Source: Phoebastria nigripes (Eukaryota > Chordata > Aves > Procellariiformes > Diomedeidae). Taken from it: a stretch of DNA of 64,000 nucleotides. A program made the translations under genes and the position numbers. Shown here piece after piece: positions 49,412-60,530 of this stretch (position 1 is the first letter of the stretch; each line of letters begins with the position of its first letter). The stretch is taken from assembly GCA_035582835.1 (NCBI GenBank), contig JAYKAV010000778.1:1704364-1768363 (forward strand). Reading direction: 5' to 3'. Under the pieces are notes generated by a model. It was not told where the DNA came from. It worked only from the letters and a program-made list of their open reading frames with translations, and ran no database searches.

Positions 49412-52400
49412 ACGTGATTTAGACCTGGTTTTAGTTTAATTGACATTTTGCTTATTTAAAACACAAAAATTGGCCACTGAGGAAAAAACACTCACTTTTA
49501 ACAGGATCATGGAAATATTAGCAACAGCAGTCCATAAATCACTAAAAATGATTTTTAGATTCCCAGAGAATGAACAGTCAGTATGTCAAATTGAATGGAG
49601 GTTTGATGGGGAAGGAGCATTTCTTTCTGGGAACAATTATTTTGCTTCACAAAAATGAGTCCGGTTATAAAGGGCAGTCCTATTCTCACATAAGCATGGT
49701 TTCTAGTGTTCTGCTTAATAATATGGCAAACCAAATATAAGAAAATTCATTCTCAAGCATATAAATAAGTAACAGCACCTTTACCAAATACAAGAAAAGA
49801 CTGCCTCCATAAAATCTCACCTGTTAAAGATACTGATAATTTCACGCTACAGATCTCAAGAGGAAATAAGGGAGACATGCAGTTCTAATGCCACACTCAC
49901 AGACCATGTCCTTCTCCTCCACTCAAAGACAATGAGAATAGGACTGCAACCAGAAAAAGAAAGGGGAAAAAAGGGTCATGACAGGGTTGAGTAGGGACTG
50001 ATACTGCCTGTTTTAAGGAACACCAAGAGTTACTTAACACAGTAGAAATACTCTGTATAAAGAAAAGTTGAGGTAGCACTAGATAGGTCAGTATTTTGTT
50101 TCAGACTAATACACACTAGCTTTTATCCAAATCTGGCTATAGTAACTTGTGGTCATTATTCATTAACACATGGGTCAGGAGCTGTTTGTGAATTAGAACT
50201 TAATCAACTTTTCCAAAATCCTTTTAAAATCACATCAAGAATTGAATTGTGAAGGTGAAAAGTGTGTCACTGCCTTCTCAGAAGGTCTGCAAAGGCAAGC
50301 ATTGTCATCTGCACACAAACACAAGTTATTTCCTTGTCACAACAGCTCAGACATGAGCTGCTCTGTATCTAGTAAAGTAGGTATAATTGATTTTTATGAG
50401 TTTTTAACATACTGAAAGTTGGCTAAATCATGCTTAATCACAATTCATCATCTCAAGAAACGGGGCCCTTTTTTTAGTATCTAAATTGTTTGCCTAAATC
50501 TTCAGGAAGTCTCAAAATATTGTGCAGCCGGTAGTTTCTCATTTGTGATTTCTCCATGCAAATTTAAAGCCAATCATTTTCCAGTTCTGGTTGTGCTCAG
50601 CAGCTGTAAAATTCAGTTTATACTGACTACACATACCAGAACAATGCTCTCAAGCAGAGGTGGCTGATGAGCAGTGCCCTGACAAACATCATAGAATCTT
50701 TTACAAACCTATGTTATTTATGGTACCATGACTGCTGCGACCCCATCCTGAAGTAGGTAAAATTGAAGAATGGGGTCAGGGGTAAAAAAGAGGTAACATG
50801 ACACAGCAAGTCATGGGTAAATGAGAATGTAAGAGTAAACCCTGTGCTTCCTGAGCTCTAGTTTCTTGCTTACTCCTAAGAATGCACCCAAATGGAGGTC
50901 ATCTCTGTCAAACTATTTTTGTTACTGCATGTTTTAAGGTGTTACACAAAGCTTTTGTTTACAACACTTACCTACCATTAGATCATGTCCTTTGGCTCTA
51001 CAGCACCCTGTTTAATGTTGGAGAATATCTATGTAACGTGTCTGCTACTGTTTCTTTCCTCTGGGTTATTATTTAAGTCTAGGTCCAGTTTTGTTACTAT
51101 CAGCGTTTTTTCATATTTTTCATGAAATATCAGCACAGCTGCCACTAGAGATGGAGTAATCATGTGCATGTCCTCTACTGTCTGCAGAGAACTTAGGTAG
51201 ATTCTTTTTCCCCTCTTTATGAATAACAGTACCATTTGCTTGGTAAATATAATGCAAAATCGGCAAGGGCAATGTGTAAAAACCTGCAGGTCAGCACAGA
51301 TTATTACGACTTCTAAATTCATGTGCAACCTGGTTGGCCAAAACGTGCCCAAGGACAGAGCAAGGTTAAGGCTGCTACAGAGATGAAATCTAATCATCAT
51401 CAGTGTAATGCAAAATGCGTGTGTGGCAGTAACTGGAGACAGCCATTCACAGTGAGATAAAGCTTTTAGCAGAGAGAGTTCAGCAATGTGGTCATGCTGT
51501 TGAGTGGAAAGAGCTACATGCAACTTTGGGCATGTGGAAGAGAACACAAGATGCAGAGCATTTTACCTAGCAATTTAGCACAGGCAGCAAGCAGATATGG
51601 TGAATTATCCTGCAGCATTTTAGGAGATTATTTAGGTAGTAACAACAGGAAACGTGTACCCCTAAAATTTGCTATGATCACTAGCGCACCATGTCTTTAT
51701 TATTGTTTCCCACTAATATTGTTTTGTGTTTTTTTAACATTGTTTACAATGAAAATGTCATATAAACAAATGCATCAGTCATTAAAAAGAAATATTAAAA
51801 GAGATTTTCTGTCACAAGGTTAATTCAGAGCAGGAGATCTCAGTAAGTTTAGATTTTTACCGGTACTAAAAAGCTTATGCAAAGTGAAATTATATGGAAA
51901 ATAAAGTATGTGAAACACAAAATAACTTGGCAGCTGGACTGTGGTTCTGGACTCTCTTTGCCAGGTCTGACCATTAAAACTCAATCTTTTCCTTTTCCCT
52001 TCTGTCTTCAAATGGATTTTCAATTCCCTTTTGTTCTGTGGCACAGTTTCAACAGATGGGATAAAGAATGTGGCCAGCCAAACTAGCCTAAAGCTTGACG
52101 ACAAGAACACTTCTCTGGGCATGGCAGATGAGGGTTTGGGTATCTTCTGGATGCAAAAGTTATTGAACCTCAATCTTCTCAATGCTAGATGACTGTTCTC
52201 ATAGTATTAAATAAGTGAGTGTGAGCATCATCACTGTCACATCTCTACAAAAAAAAAAAGTAGAACCTCTCTGTTCTTTAAAATAAAAGGATGGCACTGA
52301 GCAAGGCATCTCCAAGGTAGAAGTTGCAGAAATGCAATGTACCTAAGCTTGCAGGACTTGTAAATCCTTCGTTGGAAACTTCGATCTAAACTGGTTAGCC

Positions 52401-53297
52401 CATGTTCATACAAAGTCCTTGGCAAGCAAGGATGGAAATGAAATGGAGTGCTGACTCCCAACTGCAGTAGCCACAAGGGACAGTGTCACCTTGCAAAACA
52501 TCGTACAGTCATGCTGCACGGTCCCTGCAGAGAGCTTGTAACAAGAAGGGAAACCCTGGGCCAATATGTAGCTTAAGCAAAGAGCACAGCAAAGCAATGA
52601 TGCCACCCCTCGATGTAACTGGGTAATCAGTTATTACCCAGTGATTTCTTCTCATCAAGCAGATCTGCATAACCTTTCTCGCCTGTTTTAACAGATTATA
52701 CTGCATTTCTGCAAAAACTGCAGTAACGCTGCATTTAATAAAAAATATTTCTTTATGATTTTTTTTGTGCTGACAAATGTCAGATCTTGCTTAGGTTGCT
52801 GCTTCATTACATGTAAGTCCACATCCATGGACTTCTTCATTAACATCTTTAGAGGCTTAAAGAAACTTATCAGATCAAAGATGTGGCAAATCATTCAGCT
52901 AACACAAACGAAGTACAACTTTGCTTTAGCTCAATGAATTTTCCTCAGCAGCAAGAGTGACCTGAACCTTAGAGTAAGTATCTACTCTTGGTCTACCTGT
53001 CCACTAACTGTCAGATTACAACCAAGGAATAGCTCACCTAGAGCAATACTGCCATGTTTTCACTCAGATTTCAAGGAAGGGAGACTGTAAGGAACAATTA
53101 GCATCAAACTGCTACTCACATTACCAAGCCATCTGGTTTCCATTTTTACACTCCTAGCAACGTCAGATCACGGGGTTTGGATGAGGCCATCCATTGTGCA
53201 GGAGACGCAGATAACTAGCGTGAACTTTCAAATATTGTTCCACTCTTCTCTAGTTTTTCTCCTAAANATGTTGCCAGTGCTGACTAACACAACAAGC

Positions 53298-53343
53298 AGT
53301 GATTTTATTCAAAAATTAAAAAAAAAAAGTGATTTTATTCAAA
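53298..53343 (+). repeat. 16-bp direct repeats flanking a short A-rich insert
   Basis: AGTGATTTTATTCAAA at 53298-53313 recurs exactly at 53328-53343. Between them are 14 bases that are almost all A. The layout is that of a target-site duplication around an A tail, but a plain tandem duplication with A-run expansion is also possible. Confidence 0.9.
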
Positions 53344-54892
53344 TTGTACTAGCAAATCCTTTCTTCACTTGTTTTCCTAGCTACTCTGCAAATGGTCCCA
53401 CTGTCTGCCCTTAGGTGTTTTTTTAAGGGCAAATAGAATCCAAAATAGTCTTCGCTGGTTTCTTAAGTGGCTGCCAGACCGAAAATGAATCAACAACTAA
53501 ACTCTAAGAAACACTTAGGTACTTATTTATTACTTGATGAGTGTCATTAAATATAATTAAGTAGGACATTTCACCTTCCGTGTGATCTATGTGATGAATT
53601 GAGAGAGGAGCTTCTTTACACTTAAAGCGGAATTGAATAAGCTTTGTTTCGTACCTGATACTTCCCATACCTCGCTCAATGCTGTTCTTGTGCAAAGACA
53701 TCTTCTTTAAATGCTTTTAAGCTATCAATGTTAGTAAACAAATATTGCCCTGATTTTCAGATAAAGGTATTTTTAACAATCCATGTCACTCACACTGCTT
53801 ATGTTTCTTCTGCTATTAACCAGCAGAGCAGACGAGTTCTGATGAAGACATCACAGAAAGTTTAGAAGTCAGGCATTCGTCTCCATGCTAGAAGATTAGA
53901 CTTCCCAAGGTAGCAACGTGCAGTGAGAGGCGCAGGTAGTGAGGCGGAGAGGAACGGCTCAGGGAATAGTCCCAGCACATATGGCCTGGGTGCCTCATAA
54001 AAAATTTTAGCTCATCTCACTGTCATAACACATTGATGGCCATTTGTTCTTTCATTTTTTTAAAGAAAGGTATGCATAAATTTCTCAAAACACGTAAAAA
54101 AGGATGTTTTTCTTGAAATAAATTACGTCCTTTAAAGAATTCCTCCTTCCATACGGGAATAGATATCTTATTTAGAAGGTCATCCTTTACCATTTTCTTA
54201 AGCTGTCCAATACGTAGGAGAAAGAATTTGAATATTTTGCATACCTATTTTCAGTAATGATTATCATTCTGACAACAGGGCACCTAACTTGCCTGGGGAT
54301 CTAACTGTAGAAAAAAATCCATAAACACTCCAATTTTCAAGAGGAAATTAAGGAATTATTCATATTTTTGCTTCAAATATTTCTAATGCTAATAATATGC
54401 TTTTCACAATATATTTACCTCTTCAGTCATCATAATTCTTAGGCATTATGTAAACTGTATTGTATTCCTTGCAACACAATTAATTGAACAAGTCCATCAT
54501 GGTTATACATCAGAAGTGACACAATTAGAAAGCAATCACAAAATAACAATTGTCATCTAACATGTTGTAATCATACAACGGGATCCTATCAAAAGTCCTT
54601 ATGGTACTATCAAGGTATATTTACTATGCTACCAATCTTCTGGACCCTTTTGCTCCTCAGTATCTGATGACCTATTGACAGTCTAAGTCTCCACTGATAA
54701 ATCTGTTCTAGTGTTCTTTAGAAGACCTGTTTTGAAGTTAAAGCTAAACTGTGGTATACCAGCTTAGTAAGTCTAAACTACCCAACAACTCCTTAGTTTT
54801 CCATTAATTTATTAATATGAAAACTTCAGATGTGACAGGAGCTAACATGAACTGGATTAACATTCATCTTTCAAATTATCAACCTTCAGGTT

Positions 54893-54926
54893 GGGGATTA
54901 AGTAGTAAAGGGGATTAAGTCGTAAA
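54893..54926 (+). repeat. 17-bp tandem duplication
   Basis: GGGGATTAAGTAGTAAA (54893-54909) is followed at once by GGGGATTAAGTCGTAAA (54910-54926), with one difference. A simple recent duplication. Confidence 0.95.
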
Positions 54927-55411
54927 GAGCTGGATTCAGTGGATTTTACATTATCTGTTACCACTGTAACATGACATCATCAAGCACTATGGAGTTTTCA
55001 AGGCATGGAAAGCTCATTCAAGATTTGCTCTTTCTGATTCTGAAACAGGATTCCTGTCTGCACTTGAAACCTTTAAAAATAATTGTTCATCAGTTAAATT
55101 GTCTTTAGTGCAACAGCAACCAAAGGTAAACATCAAAACTGGGCATCAAGTTAAGTATTTCCTTCATTCTGGAACAATGTCTTAAAAACTAGCAAAAGAA
55201 ATACATCTAAAACTTGTCTAAACTAAAGTATGTAACAGTAAAATGAACTCGCTGTAGTTCAAGACTAAACTGAAAGGGTGGAGATAATATATGTGCCTGG
55301 TGCCATCTCCCGGTAGTTTAGAGGTAAAACCATCACAAGTATCACTAAATTTTTTCCTATGTATNCTTTAGAAAAATGTCAGGTCTTCGGGGGGAGCGGG
55401 ATGGTTGGAAA

Positions 55412-55444
55412 AAAGAAAAGAAAAGAGAGAGAGAAAGAGAGAAT
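55412..55444 (+). repeat. (GAAA)n/(GA)n purine-rich simple repeat
   Basis: A run of AAAGAAAAGAAAAGAGAGAG type, all purines, follows a short G-rich stretch. It explains the Lys/Arg/Glu-rich frame there, which I do not call as a gene. Confidence 0.85.
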
Positions 55445-56925
55445 TGAATGTTGTTCCACAGAAGTAGCTTTCAAAACTCTCAAAATCCACAAAAAGTTAT
55501 TTCACTGTACAAGGCGGCCAGTATCTGGATGTAGCTACTTTCAAGCTAAGTGGTGTTCTTACATTGGCTTAAATAAGGAAACATCAAATCTCTTTCATCT
55601 TCTAGAAAAAATAAGTAGTCACCTGAGTAAGACTAATTTCAAAATACATTCAGTACCACTGATAACATTTAAAATGAAAATTAATTTTAAAAATTTCTAC
55701 ACGGTGTTCAAAACCAAAATGAGGAAGTCCTTCTGAGAAGTCTACTCATCATATTAGAAGTTATAGTGCAGCTTGTTAGCCCATACTGACTCATTTTAAA
55801 ATCAATTTCTTTTAATTAACACTTAAAATTCAAGACAATCTTTCCCAGTTGCACCACTCTTTCATTGCTGTTGGTGAAAGAATACAGTATTGCTATTTGT
55901 AATAATATCTCATGGTTTATGTTTTAAAACATAGCATTAGCCAACTTGAAAAGAAATGTTATAGTATTTTGACAGCTGACATGAGGTACCTGTATTTATC
56001 CTTCAAACTGTAATGCTACAAAGACTACTGAAAACAAACTTGACCAACAACAACAAAAAAGAAAACAAAATGAGCTTGGTAATAAAATGCCTGTCAAAAG
56101 TGCAGTACTTTACATTAATTACAGAGTTAATTCCAGATAATAATAAATCACCAAAGGAATCCTGGATAAGAGCCGTGAAGACACAATGGAAGGCAGTAAA
56201 GAAGCTCACACCCAGCNAAGTGATTTAAAGTTAGCAAAGTAATTTAAAGATTTGGAAGATTTAAAAATAACTCTTACATAAAGGAACAGTGATAGTACTT
56301 GGCTATGCTGGTGGCCTACCCTATACCCAGGAAAACCTTTTCCTGTGAACCACCCAAACGTCTCACCCTCCTATAGCACAGAAACTAAAACAGCTGATAA
56401 CAAAAAGTAACTTTCACCAAAAATCATGGAAGCTCAGTCAGCTGAGGACTGCCTCACCCAGCATGTGACCTACAAATACCACAAGCTGGGCTGAGGAAGG
56501 GAGGGAGCAAAAAGTCTAACCTGCAGAACAAGAATGAGCTCAACATCTGCCATGAATTTTGAGTGCTGGCAACTACAGGGATGGACAGCGTTCTCCAACC
56601 CTAAGGAGAATCAAAGTGATGCACAGAAAATAGGAGGGAAGAAGGCAAAAGTGCTAGCTATTCCTATGGGCTTGTAAGTACAGAATCTCCTCCTAAACTG
56701 TGGGAAGAAATGACTCAAAAGAGCTTGAGATCTACCAGAAAAGGCGAAGCACTAAGGCTCTGTNGGCCAGGGTAAGACTTCCTTTCTCTGCACAGGAAAA
56801 ACTGGTTTTACTGAGGCTTAATATGACAATTTGTTAATGTGATATGAGGACTTTTGTAGCAAACAGAACTTTCATTTTATTATGCTATGCTGGAAGGAGA
56901 GACCTGTCCACATGATCCTGAGGGT

Positions 56926-56950
56926 AAAAAAAAAAAAAAAAAAAAAAAAA
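56926..56950 (+). repeat. A25 mononucleotide run
   Basis: Twenty-five A residues in a row, the longest homopolymer in the window. Other long A runs are at 34868-34884 (17), 39025-39042 (18) and 42593-42608 (16). None is preceded by a recognisable retrocopy. Confidence 0.97.
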
Positions 56951-59900
56951 TTGGGAATGAGCTCTACAAATGGATTTTGTCTTCTAGTCTGCTGAATGAC
57001 TATGGGAATGTGACCTTAAAAAAAGTGAAGGCATACCAGTGATTTGGATTGTCCCAGACTCATTGACAATTGCCATGGGGAAGCAATCACTAAATGTTGC
57101 AGAAAAGCCAAGCTAAATAGGGGACACTTCCTTCCACAGAAAGAGAATCAAAAAAATTCTGTCATAACATCGAGCTGTAATTGAGAAACAGAGCAATGAC
57201 TAAAGAATCGTAAGAGACCTAAATTAAATACAACTGGGATTTCTCATTCCTTATGAAAATTAAGGTTTTAGCATGAGATAATTAAAGCAAGGATAGCCAG
57301 CTCATGGTGTGCCAGAACATATAACTCAGCCTGTCATCTTCGTTCCTGAGAGTCCCTCGGAGTTGGTCAGGAAGCAGGCTGTCAGCCACACAAATCATTC
57401 ACTAACCCATGGCAGTCTCCCTGCTGTTCTCCCTTGCAAGAGCCCCGCAGCCTTCCTCCTGTCATGTAGCTGGACATGCCCTAAACACAAACTATAGGCA
57501 TTGTCATCGCATGGAGCATGCCCATTCAGTAACATGACAAAAGGTCTTATGTACATATGTCCCCATCACACTTGACTGGGCTACGGTCAAGTGGTGAGTG
57601 CGGATTAGTTACGTGACAGATAAGCACACGTTCCCTGGGTGCCTCGGTTGGGGGATATTGGATTGACCTGGCAGAGAAGCTGAGTGACACCAACCTAAAC
57701 AAAGTGAAGAAAATGAAGACAAGCGTTGTGGAGCTTAGGCCTTGTAACAGAGAAACAAAGATGAGATAATCGGAGAATATGAAGGGAAAAGCAGCAAACA
57801 CACATTGTCAAATAACTAAACCTTCATGCAAGTGAATTATTGGTGTGGGAAAAGAGAGGAACATCTTGATGACGTGAGAAGAAAAAGAGAGGTGAAGATG
57901 AAGAACATTCTAGTGGAAGAAACAGTAAGGTTAAGAAACAGAAAGACACTACTTCATGGACTTAAAAGACTGAGCTTTTCAAAACTAATGAATTGGCCAC
58001 GGAAAAATAATGTGTTAAAAGACAAAGAGAAGCATTAGGGGCTTTGTACCACAAAAGAAATTCAGAAGTAATGAAAATATGCAGCTCTTACCATTTGATT
58101 ACATTACAGCATATATAAGAAATGTAAAGAAAAGTAGTGACACATTGTAAAAGGGAAATGTATTTCCCTAAAGAGAGAGAAAAATTAAAATTCTAAAATG
58201 CAAAGGTATTGGGTATTTTTGGGGGGGGCTGCGGGGCACATCAGGGCAGAAACCAGTGTTAACTGCAACACAGAACTGGGGATAGAGAAGTGATCCAAAA
58301 CTCTGTGAAATACTGTGTGCCAGGTTCACTGAAGGAAGCTTAGAGTTTTAACAGAGGTACTGGGGATCACCACCACCTCTCAATACCTCCCAGATGAATC
58401 TTGGGAGAAATAAAGAAGATGCAATTAAGTCTGTTGTTGATAAGCATATCTGCCTGNTCGTATCAACAACAGATCTTCAAGCCATCTACACTGAAATACA
58501 GTGAAATTAATTTGGTAAACCAAGAAGCATTTGGATTTTTTTTCTTCCATTTGGTTATAACAGTAAAACAGCTGGAGGAAAAATGTGTAAATATTACTCA
58601 TAAGCTCTACTATTCTTGCCTGGCCTCATGCAACAGGGCTTTCAAGCTCTTATATTTATCACAAAAATGAGCAGCTCTCCAAAAACCTCAGAGGAAGCAA
58701 AATGGATGAAAAGCCAAGTGGGAAAAAAAACAAGGGGGTTGAGACCATTTTGGGATAGATGAATAAGAGCATGATAGTACGTAAGGTTTGAAGCAAAAGA
58801 GCTGATATTCACAGCTATCTAGCTGGGCTTCGGATGAAAAATGCTTCCGTTATCATAGGCTTTGAAATACATCACTCAGAAAATATTTTATTCGGAAGAC
58901 TAATGTATAACAAAATCACCGGTGATCAAGGCCCAGAATAAAGTTCTCTCGGCTAATAACTAAATTATTCAGATCCTTTCAGAACTTCAGCACATGATTT
59001 CAGGACTATACTATTTGTTTTAATCACAGCAGCATGAACCCTGAAGCAAACTGTACTTCCTCTTAGAGCAAAAACTGGAACCAACAGAAAGCCTTAGCTT
59101 TTGAGAAAAAGTATTCTATTATGACAAAACAAGCAATCATGCCATCAGTTCACTCTTTTAGCAGCTGGCCTACTGCACTGTGTAACGACCATATGGTTTT
59201 TATCCTAGATTTAAAATACTTCTGTTTTGAACGTCACTTCATTTTACGGCTGTTCTGATTGGCTTCTTTCAAGGTCAATATGGGCATCTGGTACAGGTAT
59301 GTCTTAGATGATGAAGTCTATTCATTCCAGACACTTCAGAAAAATCATATTCAGGGAAGGACTTCATTTGCAGCTTTTCCATGCCCAACAAATCCATTCA
59401 CGTTTCACTTTGCACTTACTTGCCTATTGATTTATTTTATCAGCTGACTAGCTGGCCACCTAGTTACTATCCCAGCAGACTATGGCTTCCCCTTTTCATG
59501 ATNCTATTTAAATACTTCAACACTTAACATTCACTTGCTGTTTCACTCGGTCTCTCTTACCTGTTAACCTCTGCCAGAGCTTCCTCCGTTTGATAGTCAC
59601 CGCTCGTTGCAGTGTCTTCCTTGGTGTCCCTGTAATAACAGGATTGAAGTGCTTTGACCAACTAGCAATCGCCCTTCACTGTGGCAGCCTAACAGCAGGG
59701 GTGGGTCTGTCCAGAGCGGTGAACTCGCGGGTTCCTTGCCTTTCTAAATGCCTCTTAACCCCTTTCTTTTTGTGTTACCCGCTATCCTATGGATTTAAGG
59801 AGGAAGTGACTGTTTCATCCCGCTTTCCCAGGTTCTCCCTGCCTGCCTTTTGACAGTGCTTGCAGAATAGACCGGTTTTATTTTAGATAGCTACTACACG

Positions 59901-60427
59901 ATTTGCATAGTGAATGCTACCAAAAATCACCCATAAGCGAGGTACTCACTTCGTTTCATTCGTACCTGGAAAGTATCATTTCTAATTTCAAAAGCGCCTT
60001 CAATACGGACGAATGCATCTAAATAAACTCTGAAACCGAACTTCCAACAGCATTTCTATGGCGAGGACTCCACCCCCAGCCTGCGTTTCCCTCAGCCCCG
60101 CCACAGGTGACGGCTCGGCCCCGCGCAACAGCACCTAGAGCTGGTGGAAGGTTTAACGCGGAAAGACCTTTTCTTTTTAACAGGTAGCCACCGAACCTGC
60201 ACCCAACAGCCCTTTCCATCCACGACAGCTCAGCAGCCCCCACGAGAACACACGCTGGAGCCGGCGGGGCGGGGTGCCGTGCCGGTGCCCTGCCCTCTCC
60301 TCAGCCGCCGCACCGCCTCGCGCCCCTCCCGCTAACGGCCGCCCGCCGCGCCGCACGCATGCGCACCAAGACCGGCAGCTCCCCAACGGTCCGCGCACGC
60401 GGAGAGGGGGAGGCGCGGCCTCGCTAG

Positions 60428-60439
60428 CGCGCGTGCGCG
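60428..60439 (+). promoter_or_regulatory. NRF1-type binding site
   Basis: CGCGCGTGCGCG matches the NRF1 consensus YGCGCAYGCGCR (read on the reverse strand) at every position. It sits about 100 bp before the start codon. A second, one-mismatch copy (CACGCATGCGCA) is at 60354-60365. NRF1 sites are frequent in CpG-island promoters of cell-cycle genes. Binding is inferred from sequence only. Confidence 0.55.
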
Positions 60440-60472
60440 GCGGCGGGCTGTCGGGCCGGGAAGGGGCGTTGT

Positions 60473-60530
60473 GGCGGGGCGGGGCTCGATTTGAACCGGG
60501 CGGCGGGGAAGCGGCGGCCGCACAGCCCCC
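60473..60530 (+). promoter_or_regulatory. MAD2L1 core promoter: GC box plus CDE/CHR-type cell-cycle element
   Basis: A perfect CHR hexamer TTTGAA lies at 60490-60495, 35 bp before the start codon. Four bases upstream of it (spacer TCGA) is a G/C-rich block, GGGGC at 60481-60485, matching the CDE-N4-CHR spacing known from CDC25C and cyclin genes. It overlaps a GC box (GGCGGGGCGGGGC, 60473-60485) of SP1/KLF type. CHR sites bind DREAM in resting cells and MMB-FOXM1 in G2/M, which fits a spindle-checkpoint gene. There is no TATA box and I saw no CCAAT box nearby. The start site is not determined; the CHR position implies a short 5' UTR. The motif is seen directly; its function is inferred from the family. 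Confidence 0.7.

Larger units (their letters stand above)
49412..60049. other. Intergenic stretch upstream of MAD2L1, no gene recognised
   Basis: No supportable exon. The longest frame is 172 codons on the minus strand (51029-51547), with no recognisable domain or neighbour exon. Short duplications lie at 53.30 and 54.89 kb, an A25 run at 56.93 kb, and possible conserved segments at 53.95-54.06, 54.38-54.56 and 58.84-58.99 kb (retained CpGs such as ATTCGGAAGAC and TCACCGGTGATC). Confidence 0.7.

Noticed and set aside
50700..50720. CATAGAATC resembling a CR1 3' terminus; similar hits near 22147 and 41690
   Set aside because: Only 9-10 bases match and the neighbouring CR1 sequence (TTCCAACC block) is absent.
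51029..51547. 172-codon minus-strand open frame, the longest outside repeats and the CpG island
   Set aside because: No recognisable domain, no flanking exons, Cys/His/Leu composition typical of random reading of AT-rich DNA, and no poly(A) signal or promoter context. Length alone is not enough in 64 kb.
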